Shown here piece after piece: positions 1 to 8,524 of a stretch of 64,000 nucleotides of DNA (position 1 is its first letter; every line of letters begins with the position of its first letter). The stretch lies in contig NZ_CP089391.1 of NCBI RefSeq assembly GCF_027594865.1, positions 4,618,501 to 4,682,500 on the forward strand. The letters are read 5' to 3'. The notes beneath the pieces were generated by a model. The model did no database searches. It was not told the DNA's origin and saw only the letters and a program-made list of their open reading frames with translations. This DNA is from Bradyrhizobium xenonodulans (GTDB taxonomy: Bacteria; Pseudomonadota; Alphaproteobacteria; Rhizobiales; Xanthobacteraceae). The position numbers were made by a program, and so were the translations under genes.

Positions 1-152
1 CGACAACAATGACATCGTACATCGCGTTATTTCTCGACCTTCAAGAAACCCGGGATGTCGGATGATATCAGTAGGAAGTCATTTGGACAGTGGCGCTTTC
101 GCCGCGCGTCATGACGAGGGGGACATAGGTGCGCGCTCAATCGCGCTGTCAT

Positions 153-268
153 CGCCCGGCTCGACCGGGCGATCCAGTACTCCGAGACAGCTGTGGTTGA
201 ATCGATAGGTCGCGGCGTACTGGATGCCCCGCCCCCGTGCGCAATTGCGCACTAGGCGGGGCATGACA
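153..268 (-). repeat. Dispersed palindromic extragenic repeat, copy 1
   Basis: Read on the minus strand this is a TGTCAT-CCCCGCC start, a variable hairpin (GTGCGCAATTGCGCAC core), GGCGGGGCATCCAG, a spacer, GGAGTACTGG, then a terminal hairpin of CCGGTCGAGCCGGGCG type. The same layout occurs in the other orientation at 27399-27530. It lies just beyond the parC stop codon and could fold as a transcript end. The family resemblance to Bradyrhizobium extragenic repeats is from memory. Bases 1-152 to its left hold no gene I can support. Confidence 0.6.
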
Positions 269-291
269 CCAATGTTGCGGCAGTCGCGCCC

Positions 292-2550
292 CTACCCGAT
301 CACCCGGCCGAACTTGTTCGACTTCGGGAAACCCTTCGGCGGCAGGCGGCCGGCGTCGGCGCGGGTGCCTTGCCACTCCGCGAGCTCCTTCATGGTCGCG
401 GAGAATTCGCGGCCCGCGGAGTCCCGCCAGGTCAGGCCCGCCTTGGCCTCGAACACGGCAATGTCCGAGAGGCCGCCGTCCTTGTACTTCTGGAGGCGGA
501 CGCCGCGGCCGCGGGCCATCTCCGGCACCTGGTCGAGCGGGAAGACCAGCATCTTGCGGTTCTCGCCGATGACTGCGACGGTGTCGCCTGTAACCTCGGT
601 GATCGCGCGCGCCTCGTTGGGCATGTCGACGTTGAGGACCTGCTTGCCCTTCTTGGTGGTGCCGACGCAATCGTCCTCGTTGACGACAAAGCCCTGGCCC
701 TCGTGGCTCGCGACCAGGAATTTGCGTCCGCCCTTGTTGACGAACAGCGCGACGGGCGCGGCCTCCTGCTCGAGATCGATGAACAGGCGGATCGGCTCGC
801 CGTGGCCGCGGCCGCCCGGCAGTTTTGCGACATCGAGCGAGTAGAATTTGCCGTTGGTGGCAAACAGCAGCAGCTTCGACGTCGTTTCCGCGAAGAACGC
901 AAAACCGAGCTTGTCGTCCTGCTTGAAGGCGAGGCCCGAGAGATCCTCGACATGGCCCTTCATGGTGCGGATCCAGCCCTTGTCGGAGACCACGACCGTC
1001 ACCGGCTCGCGCTCGACGAGAGCTTCCTCCATCGCGGCGAGATCGTGCTCGGGCGCGTCGGCAAAGGTGGTGCGGCGCTTGCCGAGCGGCGTCTTCGGTC
1101 CGAACATGTCGCGGACCTTGCCGACCTGCTCGCCGACCTTCTTCCACTGCTCGGGCTCCGAGGCGAGCACCGCGTTGATGCCCTTGAGCTCGGCACGGAG
1201 GTTCTTGTCCTCGGTGCGGATCTCCATTTCCTCGAGCTTGCGCAAGCTCCGGAGACGCATGTTGAGGATGGCTTCAGCCTGCACCTCGGTGAGCTTGAAC
1301 TCCTTCATCAACGCCGGCTTCGGCTCGTCCTCGTTGCGAATGATCCTGATCACCTCGTCGATGTTCAGATAGGCGATCAGGAAGCCGCCGAGGACTTCCA
1401 GCCGGTGCTCGATCTGCGCCTTGCGGTAGTTGCTCCGGCGGATCAGGACGTCGCGCAGATGGTCGAGCCATTCGCGCAGGCACTCCGCCAGCCCCACCAC
1501 CTTGGGGATGCGGCCCTTGATCAGCACGTTGAGGTTCAGCGGAATCTTGTTCTCGAGCTCGGTCAGCCGGAACAGCGATTCCATCATCAGCGCGGGATCG
1601 ACGTTCTTCGATTTCGGCTCGATCACGATGCGGACGTCTTCGGCCGACTCGTCCCTGATGTCGCCGACCAGCGGCAGCTTCTTCTGGTCCAGCAGCTCGG
1701 CGACCTTCTCGATCAGACGCGACTTCTGCACCAGGAAGGGGATCTCGGTGACGACCACGACCCAGGCGCCTCGCGCGCCCTCCTCCTGCTCCCACCTGGC
1801 GCGGACGCGGAATGAGCCGCGACCGGTGGTGTAGGCTTCGGCGATCGCCTGCTTGGAATCGACGCAGATGCCCCCGGTCGGGAAATCCGGACCCTTCACC
1901 CACTTCAGCAGCGCCCTGGATTTGGCGTCGGGCTTCTCGATCAGATGCAGCGCGGCGTCGCAGAGCTCGGCGGCGTTGTGCGGCGGGATCGAGGTCGCCA
2001 TGCCGACCGCGATGCCCTGCGCACCGTTGGCGAGCAGGTTCGGAAAGCCGCCGGGCAGCACGACCGGCTCCTTCGACTGGCCGTCGTAGTTCGGACGGAA
2101 TTCGACCCCGTCCTCGTCGATGCCCTCCAGCAGAAGCCGCGCGACGTCGGTCATGCGCGCTTCGGTGTAGCGGTAGGCGGCGGGGTTATCGCCGTCGATA
2201 TTGCCGAAATTGCCCTGGCCGTCGACCAGCGGATAGCGCGAGGAGAAATCCTGCGCGAGGCGGACCATGGCGTCGTAGATGGCCTGGTCGCCGTGCGGAT
2301 GGAACGAGCCCATCACGTCGCCGACGATCTTGGCGGATTTCTTGAAGGCCGTGCCGGGATCGAGCCGGAGCAGGCGCATGCCGTACAGGATGCGCCGGTG
2401 CACCGGCTTCAGGCCGTCGCGCGCGTCGGGCAGCGCGCGGTGCATGATGGTGGAGAGCGCATAGGCAAGATAGCGCTCTTCCAGCGCCTCACGCAGCGGC
2501 ACATCGTGAATTTCGGCCGGTTCTTCCGGCGGAACGATTCGTTTTCCCAT
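292..2550 (-). CDS. parC: DNA topoisomerase IV subunit A
   Basis: ParC is the DNA breaking and rejoining subunit of topoisomerase IV, which with ParE unlinks daughter chromosomes. The 752-residue product has the GyrA/ParC N-terminal fold: the [17 protein letters not shown] segment near residues 42-58, the quinolone-determining loop [12 protein letters not shown] at 84-95, and the catalytic tyrosine Y128 in AAYRYTE. A C-terminal beta-pinwheel-like region fills the last third or so. It is shorter than GyrA and lacks the GyrA box, which favours ParC. The positions equivalent to E. coli Ser80 and Glu84 are Gln89 and Asp93. The start is ATG and the gene ends the leftward core block. Confidence 0.95.
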   Translation of the reverse strand: MGKRIVPPEEPAEIHDVPLREALEERYLAYALSTIMHRALPDARDGLKPVHRRILYGMRLLRLDPGTAFKKSAKIVGDVMGSFHPHGDQAIYDAMVRLAQDFSSRYPLVDGQGNFGNIDGDNPAAYRYTEARMTDVARLLLEGIDEDGVEFRPNYDGQSKEPVVLPGGFPNLLANGAQGIAVGMATSIPPHNAAELCDAALHLIEKPDAKSRALLKWVKGPDFPTGGICVDSKQAIAEAYTTGRGSFRVRARWEQEEGARGAWVVVVTEIPFLVQKSRLIEKVAELLDQKKLPLVGDIRDESAEDVRIVIEPKSKNVDPALMMESLFRLTELENKIPLNLNVLIKGRIPKVVGLAECLREWLDHLRDVLIRRSNYRKAQIEHRLEVLGGFLIAYLNIDEVIRIIRNEDEPKPALMKEFKLTEVQAEAILNMRLRSLRKLEEMEIRTEDKNLRAELKGINAVLASEPEQWKKVGEQVGKVRDMFGPKTPLGKRRTTFADAPEHDLAAMEEALVEREPVTVVVSDKGWIRTMKGHVEDLSGLAFKQDDKLGFAFFAETTSKLLLFATNGKFYSLDVAKLPGGRGHGEPIRLFIDLEQEAAPVALFVNKGGRKFLVASHEGQGFVVNEDDCVGTTKKGKQVLNVDMPNEARAITEVTGDTVAVIGENRKMLVFPLDQVPEMARGRGVRLQKYKDGGLSDIAVFEAKAGLTWRDSAGREFSATMKELAEWQGTRADAGRLPPKGFPKSNKFGRVIG

Positions 2551-2611
2551 GCCGCCCGGTTAAACCGTGGAAGCGAATCGGGCAAGGATGGATTGGTTCC
2601 CTGTGGGCGGC

Positions 2612-2890
2612 CTACTGGCCTGCCCAACCGGCCGTCACGGTCTGCGGGGTCTTGGTCTGTGCGGTGACCGGCGCAGTGGTCAGGCAACGCCGGGCCGCCT
2701 CGATCTCGGCCTCCGTCGCACCCTTTGACCTCGCCCATGTCTCTGCGGCCGCAGCAGAATATTTCGCCACATAGTATCGGACGACGGTGCACGATGCCCG
2801 GCGAAACACGCCCGGCTGCGGCTCACCGGCCATGGCATCAGGCGCGAACGCGAGCAGCGCCGCGGATAAGGCGAATCCCCTGATCAACAT
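2612..2890 (-). CDS. Small secreted hypothetical protein
   Basis: This 92-residue protein has a clear Sec signal peptide: a positive start, a hydrophobic run (ALSAALLAFAP) and a likely cut after AMA, about residue 22. The mature part is about 70 residues, with two cysteines (about C34 and C69) that could form a disulfide in the periplasm, and a Thr/Pro-rich tail. I recognise no domain. It lies between recO and parC on the same strand, 61 bp upstream of parC, so the two may be co-transcribed. The function is unknown. Confidence 0.7.
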   Translation of the reverse strand: MLIRGFALSAALLAFAPDAMAGEPQPGVFRRASCTVVRYYVAKYSAAAAETWARSKGATEAEIEAARRCLTTAPVTAQTKTPQTVTAGWAGQ

Positions 2891-2991
2891 TTAGGCTGTC
2901 CCCGTTGTGGAACCAGCAGGGCCAATTCGCCCAATCCCGATTTCGTTCCGGGGAACTCCATGTCCCTGGGCAAGGCAGAGGCGCGATCAGC

Positions 2992-3744
2992 TCATGGCGC
3001 GGGAATCGCGGCGCGCGCCTGCTGCCGCGTCAGCGCGTTGATGAAGCCGGCGCGCGCGTCGGAATGGCCCTGCCCGCGCGGCTCCAGCACGTGTCGCAGC
3101 AGGAACAGGCCGGTCAGCCGAAAGCCGTCCTGGAGATCCTGCTCGGTGACCTCGCGCGCGGCTTCGCCGTGGCGCAGGAACGGCGGCAGCCGCAACAGGC
3201 GATCGCACCACGGCTCGCCCGCGCCGCGCGAGACCGCGCCGCCGGATTTCGGCGAGACATAGATCAGCTCCGTGGTCTCCCCGGTCACCGCGCAGTTTTC
3301 CAGCGCGAGCCCAAATCCGAGCTCGGCAAGCATCGCCAGCTCGAAATGGATGACGTGCACGGCGGCGCTGCCGATGTCGTCGAAATCATCGAGCGAATGC
3401 TCGAGCCGCGCAAAAATGTCCCCGTGCGGATCGCGCTCGGGAAGCAGCCGCGCGATCGAGGCCAGATGGGTGACGCCGTAGACGCCATGGGAGGATCCCA
3501 GCAGGGTCGCCGCGCGCAGCTTCAAGCCCTCGATGGCATAGGTACCGAGGTGCTCGTCGAGCCGCGCCCGCCACACCGCGCTGACGCTGTTGCCGGGTTG
3601 CAGCAGCGGCCGCATCCGCGAACCGGCGCCACCGCGCACGAGGCCGAGATGCCGGCCATGCGCACGCGTCAAGAGCTCGACGATGGCGCTGCTCTCGCCA
3701 TGCCGCCGCACGCCCAGCACGATGCCTTCGTCGGTCCATTCCAT
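2992..3744 (-). CDS. recO: DNA repair protein RecO
   Basis: RecO acts with RecR to load RecA on SSB-coated single strands in gap repair and can anneal complementary strands. The 250-residue product begins with the N-terminal OB-fold pattern [30 protein letters not shown], followed by [14 protein letters not shown], and then the helical RecO C domain. Length is normal. It follows era in the usual alphaproteobacterial order but is separated from it by a rightward membrane-protein gene and a short leftward orphan, so it probably has its own promoter (see 3752-3765). The start codon is only 7 bp from that palindrome, so a leaderless transcript is possible. Confidence 0.93.
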   Translation of the reverse strand: MEWTDEGIVLGVRRHGESSAIVELLTRAHGRHLGLVRGGAGSRMRPLLQPGNSVSAVWRARLDEHLGTYAIEGLKLRAATLLGSSHGVYGVTHLASIARLLPERDPHGDIFARLEHSLDDFDDIGSAAVHVIHFELAMLAELGFGLALENCAVTGETTELIYVSPKSGGAVSRGAGEPWCDRLLRLPPFLRHGEAAREVTEQDLQDGFRLTGLFLLRHVLEPRGQGHSDARAGFINALTRQQARAAIPAP

Positions 3745-3751
3745 CTGCTAG

Positions 3752-3765
3752 ATATAGCGCTATAT
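3752..3765. promoter_or_regulatory. Perfect 14-bp palindrome in the recO divergent promoter gap
   Basis: ATATAGCGCTATAT is perfectly symmetric and sits between divergent recO and the membrane-protein gene at 3803. Each arm contains TATAGC or CTATAT, which could serve as a -10 box in either direction, or the whole could be an operator. It is an inference; no -35 box is evident. Confidence 0.4.
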
Positions 3766-3802
3766 GTCCCGACGCAGAAGATCAGACACGCCGGGGATCA
3801 CG

Positions 3803-4117
3803 ATGGACATCATTGCCGGTTTTATCGTCTCAGTTCTCGAACTGGTGGTCTGGCTGCTCTGGTGGGTCGTCTTCGACGCCTTGCCGACCATTTTCTATTT
3901 CACGGCGCTGGCTTTGCTGTTCGCCGTCACCTTCGGCAAGGTCACCGTCGAAGTCCCCAAAGGCATGACCGGGATCGGCTGGACCGGCTTCCTGCAGATC
4001 ACGCGTTGCGGCGAAGGCCGGGTGATCCTGTCCCCGGCGCTCGGCGTCATCGTCGGGTTTGTCGTTTGGACCATCATCGTGAGCGGGGTGATCATTGCTC
4101 ACGCCTATCAGACGTAG
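3803..4117 (+). CDS. Small membrane protein of unknown function
   Basis: This 104-residue protein has an N-terminal hydrophobic stretch (IIAGFIVSVLELVVWLLWWVVFDALPTIFYFTALALLFAV, about residues 3-42, one long or two close membrane spans) and a C-terminal span (LGVIVGFVVWTIIVSGVIIA). About 40 polar residues lie between them. The ATG at 3803 is chosen because the upstream in-frame start at 3764 would add a charged extension overlapping the palindrome. It is divergent from recO and convergent with the orphan at 4168. I recognise no family beyond a conserved membrane protein. Confidence 0.6.
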   Translation: MDIIAGFIVSVLELVVWLLWWVVFDALPTIFYFTALALLFAVTFGKVTVEVPKGMTGIGWTGFLQITRCGEGRVILSPALGVIVGFVVWTIIVSGVIIAHAYQT

Positions 4118-4145
4118 GGCGGATTAGCCGAAGGCGTAATCCGCC
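4118..4145. terminator. Inverted repeat between convergent genes
   Basis: GGCGGATTA at 4118-4126 pairs perfectly with TAATCCGCC at 4137-4145. It lies between the stops of two convergent genes, so it could end transcripts from both sides. The sequence also looks like a common extragenic repeat of bradyrhizobia (GGCGGATTAGC..GCGTAATCCGCC), judged from memory. Confidence 0.55.
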
Positions 4146-4167
4146 GCATTGTCCACCGCGCAAGACC

Positions 4168-4548
4168 TCACGCGTTGAACCAGCCCTGGGCATCGCCGCT
4201 GAAGGAGAAATACAGGCCCAGCGTCGTCAGCACGCAGGAGACGATCTCGATGGCGCTGTCGAGCTCCATGCCCTTCTCGCCGATGATCTGGCCGAGCGAA
4301 ATCACCGACAGCACGAGGGCTGCCGCCAGCACCCAGCGCGGCCAGTTCTTGCGCCAGTGCGCGGCCAGCCAGACGAAATAGACCAGCAGCAGGATCATGC
4401 CGCCGGCGAGCAAGGTCGCCGTCATGATCATTTGCTCGGTCATCTCGGCAGTGGGCGTGCGGTCCTGCACCGCGACCGACAGGGCATCCAGCATCAGTGA
4501 CGCATAGAGCAGCGCTTCGAAGCGCCGGACGTTGCTGGGTACGCTCAT
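4168..4548 (-). CDS. Conserved inner-membrane hypothetical protein
   Basis: This 126-residue protein has about four hydrophobic segments: a weak one near the N-terminus (ALLYASLMLDAL), ATLLAGGMILLLVYFVWLAAHW, WVLAAALVLSVISLGQII and IEIVSCVLTTLGLYFSF. A WRKNWPRW motif lies between the second and third. It begins 21 bp after the era stop on the same strand, so it is probably the distal gene of the lepB-rnc-era transcript. No known domain is evident. There is no obvious Shine-Dalgarno sequence before the ATG, which fits translation coupled to era. Confidence 0.65.
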   Translation of the reverse strand: MSVPSNVRRFEALLYASLMLDALSVAVQDRTPTAEMTEQMIMTATLLAGGMILLLVYFVWLAAHWRKNWPRWVLAAALVLSVISLGQIIGEKGMELDSAIEIVSCVLTTLGLYFSFSGDAQGWFNA

Positions 4549-4569
4549 CGGTGACCGATCTTTTCTTGC

Positions 4570-5496
4570 TTATTCTTTGGGAAATTCCAGGCCCATCTCG
4601 CGGTAGCGATCGGGATCGTCGCCCCAGTTCTCGCGTACCTTGACGAACAGGAACAGGTGCACCGGCACGCCCAGGATCTCGGCGAGCTCCTTGCGCGAGT
4701 CCGCGCCGATCGACTTGATGGTGGCGCCGCCCGCGCCGAGCACGATCTTGCGCTGGCTCTCGCGCTCCACGAAGATCGTCTGCTCGATGCGCACCGACTT
4801 GTCCTTGCGCTCCTCCCACTTGTCGGTCTCGACCGTGGATTGGTAGGGCAATTCCTGGTGCAACTTGCGATAGATCTTCTCGCGCGTGATCTCGGCCGCA
4901 AGCTGCCGCATCGGCGCGTCCGACATCTGGTCCTCGGGATAGAGGAACGGCCCCGGCGGCACGATCTCGGCCAGCGTATGCCTGAGGTCGTCGACGCCGT
5001 CGCCCGAGATCGCCGCGATCATGAAGGTCTTCGCGAACGGCATGCGCTCGTTGGCGGCCTGCGCCAGCGCCAGCAGCTTCTCGCGCTGAACCAGATCGAC
5101 CTTGTTGATCACCAGGATCTTCTCGTGTTTCACGCTGGCGACCTTGGTGAGGATCGCCTCGGCCTCCTCGTCGATCCCGGCCTTGGCATCGAGCAGCACG
5201 CAGACGAGATCGGCGTCATGTGCCCCGCTCCAGGCGGTCGACACCATCGCGCGGTCGAGCCGGCGCTTGGGCAGGAAGATGCCGGGCGTGTCGACCAGAA
5301 TCACTTGCGCGTTGTTCTCGATGACGATGCCGCGGATCAGCGCGCGCGTGGTCTGCACCTTGCGCGAGACGATGGTGACCTTGGCGCCGACCAGCGCGTT
5401 GACCAGCGTGGATTTTCCGACATTCGGCGCGCCGATCAGCGCAACGAAGCCGCAGCGCGTCGCGGCGGGCGCCTCGCCGCTTGTTTCAGCCGTCAT
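4570..5496 (-). CDS. era: GTPase Era
   Basis: Era binds the 3' end of 16S rRNA and helps 30S subunit maturation. The 308-residue product has a Ras-like GTPase domain with G1 GAPNVGKS at 22-29, G3 DTPG at 69-72 and G4 NKVD at 129-132. A C-terminal KH domain follows, with GAGG in the GXXG position. The ATG at 5496 is preferred. A GTG at 5517 would add seven residues, but the ATG start gives the family's normal N-terminus and an 11-bp overlap with the end of rnc, which suggests translational coupling. Confidence 0.96.
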   Translation of the reverse strand: MTAETSGEAPAATRCGFVALIGAPNVGKSTLVNALVGAKVTIVSRKVQTTRALIRGIVIENNAQVILVDTPGIFLPKRRLDRAMVSTAWSGAHDADLVCVLLDAKAGIDEEAEAILTKVASVKHEKILVINKVDLVQREKLLALAQAANERMPFAKTFMIAAISGDGVDDLRHTLAEIVPPGPFLYPEDQMSDAPMRQLAAEITREKIYRKLHQELPYQSTVETDKWEERKDKSVRIEQTIFVERESQRKIVLGAGGATIKSIGADSRKELAEILGVPVHLFLFVKVRENWGDDPDRYREMGLEFPKE

Positions 5497-6301
5497 TGCC
5501 GCCGCCAACGCCTTCACGTTCGATCATCACCGAGGCCGCCACCTTTTCTGCTGCGCGCTTGCTGCCGCCGATGCCTTCGGCCGGCGCCAGTCCCGGCAGG
5601 TCCACCGCGACGCGGAACTGCGGATCGTGATGCGGGCCGGTGCGCTCGACCTCGCGGTAGACAGGCGTCGGCAGCCCCTTCCCCTGCGCCCATTCCTGCA
5701 GCACGGTCTTGGGATCGCGCAAGGGACGCCGCGGCTTGTGCATGCGTTCGGTCCAGTTGCGCTTGACGAAGTCGGATGCCGCCGCATGGCCGCCGTCGAG
5801 GAAGATGGCGCCGATCACGGCCTCGCAGATGTCGCCGAGCACGCTCTTGCGCAGGCGGGCGTCGGCGCTGGGCCCGACCGAGCCGAGCTTGATGTCGTCG
5901 AGCAGACCGAGCGACTTGGCGACGTCGGCGCAGCTCTCCTTGCGCACCAGTTCTGCAAGACGCTTGGACAGCTCGCCCTCGTCGGCATTCGGGAAGGCGT
6001 GATAGAGCATGTCGGAGACGACGAGCCCGAGCACGTGGTCGCCGAGGAATTCCAGCCGCTGATAGCTGTCGCCGCGCTTGCGCCCGGATTTCAGCGCCGA
6101 GACATGCGTGATCGCTTGGATCAGCTGGTTCGGATCCGCAAAGCTGTAACCAATGCGCGCCTCGAGTGCCGCATTCGCATCCGTGGCTTTGGCCTTGCGT
6201 ACCCGCTTCTTCTTCGCAGGCGTCTTCGGTGCAGCTTCGCCCTCAGGGACGGCTTGCGCCTCGATCGGTTGGGTCGCGATGTCCTTGGCTTCGTCTTTCA
6301 T
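5486..6301 (-). CDS. rnc: Ribonuclease III
   Basis: RNase III cleaves double-stranded RNA during rRNA and mRNA processing. The 271-residue product has the signature RLEFLGDHVLG with E84 and D88, the second catalytic cluster in LGDICEAVIGAIFLDGG, and a C-terminal dsRNA-binding domain (TVLQEWAQGKG ... GIGGSKRAAEKVAA). It is about 45 residues longer than a typical RNase III because of a Lys/Ala/Pro-rich N-terminal tail (residues 1-42), probably disordered. The ATG overlaps the lepB stop codon as ATGA (6298-6301), and the 3' end overlaps era, so lepB-rnc-era is a coupled operon. Confidence 0.95.
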   Translation of the reverse strand: MKDEAKDIATQPIEAQAVPEGEAAPKTPAKKKRVRKAKATDANAALEARIGYSFADPNQLIQAITHVSALKSGRKRGDSYQRLEFLGDHVLGLVVSDMLYHAFPNADEGELSKRLAELVRKESCADVAKSLGLLDDIKLGSVGPSADARLRKSVLGDICEAVIGAIFLDGGHAAASDFVKRNWTERMHKPRRPLRDPKTVLQEWAQGKGLPTPVYREVERTGPHHDPQFRVAVDLPGLAPAEGIGGSKRAAEKVAASVMIEREGVGGGNDG

Positions 6302-7062
6302 CGGACGATATTGAAGAACCGGTTCCAGCGCACCGCCCACGGCCAGCGCCAGAACATCCAGGCATGCTCGCCTTCGGCGATGGAGAAGAAGATCATCTGG
6401 GCGCGGCCGATCAAATTCTCCTGCGGAACGTAGCCGACCTGGCCGAGGAAGCGGCTGTCGGTGGAGTTGTCGCGGTTGTCGCCCATCATGAAGAAGTGGC
6501 CGGGCGGCACATTGTAGACGTTGGTGTTGTCCATGTAGCCGTTGTCGGCGCAGTCGAGCGTCTCGTAGGAGACGCCGTTCGGCAGCGTCTCCTTCCAGCG
6601 CTTCACCCGCGAGATGCCGCCGCCTTCGGAGCCGCACGGATCCTCGCCGACGAACTCGCTCATGCGCTGCCGCTCGACCGGGGTGTCGTTGATGTAGAGC
6701 AGCCCGTCCCTCATCTGGACGCGGTCGCCGGGAAGGCCGATCACGCGCTTGATGTAGTCGGTGGAGTCGTCCTTCGGCAGGCGAAACACGACGATGTCGC
6801 CGCGGTTCGGATCCGAGCCCCAGATCCTTCCGGAGAACAGGTTCGGCGAGAACGGAATCGAGTAGTGGCTATAGCCGTAGGAATATTTCGAGACGAACAG
6901 ATAGTCGCCGACCAGCAGCGTCGCCTTCATCGAACCGGACGGGATGTTGAAGGGCTGGAACAGGAACGTGCGGATCACCAGCGCGATCAGGAGAGCGTGG
7001 ATCACGACCCGGATCGTTTCGCCGACGCCGCTTTCAGTTTTCGTTCCCGAAGTCACGCTCAT
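6298..7062 (-). CDS. lepB: Signal peptidase I
   Basis: LepB removes signal peptides from exported proteins at the inner membrane. The 254-residue protein has one N-terminal membrane span (about 17-36). The catalytic serine is S44 in IPSGSMKATL and the general-base lysine is K105 in YIKRVIGLPGDRV. The later FFMMGDNRDNSTDSR box is also intact. It is a single-span form, as is usual in alphaproteobacteria, unlike two-span E. coli LepB. Its stop overlaps the rnc start by four bases. The 248 bp upstream, to acpS, are AT-richer than the surroundings and probably hold its promoter. Confidence 0.96.
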   Translation of the reverse strand: MSVTSGTKTESGVGETIRVVIHALLIALVIRTFLFQPFNIPSGSMKATLLVGDYLFVSKYSYGYSHYSIPFSPNLFSGRIWGSDPNRGDIVVFRLPKDDSTDYIKRVIGLPGDRVQMRDGLLYINDTPVERQRMSEFVGEDPCGSEGGGISRVKRWKETLPNGVSYETLDCADNGYMDNTNVYNVPPGHFFMMGDNRDNSTDSRFLGQVGYVPQENLIGRAQMIFFSIAEGEHAWMFWRWPWAVRWNRFFNIVR

Positions 7063-7310
7063 TGCTCTCTCAATTCCGGCCGGCGGTCACAGAGCGCCCT
7101 CCTCCCGCGAACAGCCCATCGTTCGCGGCCCAAGGAGATTGTCCTGATTCTGATAGTGAGGGCCAATTCCGGCGTAAAGCCGAATTCGCCCAGCCTGATT
7201 TGCGTCGGCGGACTTTTAGACGGTTGTCGGGGTCCACGCAATCAAGGATCGCGTCAAAACTTCATAAGATGTTGATTTTAAATACGAATTATAAAACGAG
7301 CAGTTGTGCT

Positions 7311-7730
7311 TCAAGGCTTGGCCAGCGGCACGGCGGAAATGATGACGAAGGCCTGTGCCAGCGGCCAGTCGTCGGTGATCGACAGGTCGATCCTGGCCTC
7401 GAACCCCTCCGGCGTCAGGGCCTGGAGCCGGGCGAGCGCCCCGCCCGTCAACTGCATGGTCGGGCGCCCCCCGGGCAGGTTGACCACGCCCATGTCACGC
7501 CACCAGACACCGAGCCGGATCCCGGTGCCAAGCGCCTTGGAGCAGGCTTCCTTGGCGGCGAAGCGCTTGGCGTAGGTCGCGACCACCATCCTCTCGTTCT
7601 TGGCGCGCCGCTCCGCCTTGGCGCGCTCGGCCGCGGTGAAAATGCGGTCGAGGAAGCGCTCGCCATGGCGCTCGATCACCTTGGCCACCCGGGTGATGTC
7701 GATCAGGTCGGAGCCGATGCCGATGATCAT
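7311..7730 (-). CDS. acpS: Holo-[acyl-carrier-protein] synthase
   Basis: AcpS transfers 4'-phosphopantetheine from CoA to apo-ACP, which activates fatty-acid synthesis. The 139-residue product has the two magnesium-binding motifs of the family: GIGSDLI with D8, and KRFAAKEA with E61. Length is normal for the AcpS type and too short for Sfp-type enzymes. Its ATG overlaps the pdxJ stop codon by four bases, so the two are translated in sequence. Confidence 0.95.
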   Translation of the reverse strand: MIIGIGSDLIDITRVAKVIERHGERFLDRIFTAAERAKAERRAKNERMVVATYAKRFAAKEACSKALGTGIRLGVWWRDMGVVNLPGGRPTMQLTGGALARLQALTPEGFEARIDLSITDDWPLAQAFVIISAVPLAKP

Positions 7731-8479
7731 GCCCGGCCCCGGCCGCGGTCCATCGCCGCGCGCATGCTCCGCACCGTCTCGGCGAGGCCGACGAACAGCG
7801 CCTCGCCGATCATGTAGTAGCCGATATTGAGCTCCATGATGTCAGGCAGCGCCGCGATCGTCTCCGCCCTCGCATAATCGAGCCCGTGCCCGGCATGGAC
7901 TTCGAGCCCGGCGGCCTTCGCCAGCTTCACCCCAGCAACGATCCGCTGCCATTCGGCCTCGGCCTTGTCGGTGTGACCATCGACGACGGCGTCGCACCAG
8001 GCGCCGGTGTGGATCTCGATCACGGGCGCCCGCAGCCGCGCCGCCATCTCGATCTGGGCGGGATCGGCCGCGATGAACAGCGAAACCCGGATGCCGGCAT
8101 CGTTCAGCCGCGCGATGTAGGGCGCGAGCGCATTGTGCTGGCCGACCACGTCGAGGCCGCCTTCGGTCGTCACCTCCTGCCGGCGCTCCGGCACCAGGCA
8201 CACCGCATGCGGCTTGGTGGCGAGCGAGATCCGCATCATGTCGTCGGTCGCCGCCATCTCGAAATTGAGCGGCTTGGAGATCTCGGCCTTCAGCCGCGCC
8301 ATGTCCTCGTCGCGGATGTGGCGGCGATCCTCGCGCAAGTGCGCGGTGATGCCGTCGGCGCCGGCCTCGATCGCCAGCAGCGCGGCGCGCACCGGATCGG
8401 GATGGCGGCCGCCGCGCGCGTTACGGACGGTTGCGACATGGTCGATATTGACGCCGAGGCGGAGCGGAGAAGCGGGCAT
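7727..8479 (-). CDS. pdxJ: Pyridoxine 5'-phosphate synthase
   Basis: PdxJ condenses 1-deoxyxylulose 5-phosphate with 3-amino-2-oxopropyl phosphate in the DXP-dependent vitamin B6 pathway. The 250-residue protein is a TIM barrel with the family start [17 protein letters not shown]. It also has [26 protein letters not shown] and a glycine-rich VHAGHGLDY phosphate-binding segment. The ATG at 8479 is preferred over a GTG at 8491 because family members begin with this short leader; neither has a strong Shine-Dalgarno. It lies 45 bp downstream of rel and overlaps acpS by 4 bp. Confidence 0.95.
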   Translation of the reverse strand: MPASPLRLGVNIDHVATVRNARGGRHPDPVRAALLAIEAGADGITAHLREDRRHIRDEDMARLKAEISKPLNFEMAATDDMMRISLATKPHAVCLVPERRQEVTTEGGLDVVGQHNALAPYIARLNDAGIRVSLFIAADPAQIEMAARLRAPVIEIHTGAWCDAVVDGHTDKAEAEWQRIVAGVKLAKAAGLEVHAGHGLDYARAETIAALPDIMELNIGYYMIGEALFVGLAETVRSMRAAMDRGRGRA

Positions 8480-8524
8480 TTCAGGACTCACGAAATCAGG
8501 GAGACAGACGCATGCGAGCGGCGT

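Noticed and set aside
2..211. Open frame entering from the left edge on the plus strand
   Set aside because: It has no start inside the window, runs into the repeat element, and the encoded residues look random; parC transcription comes the other way.
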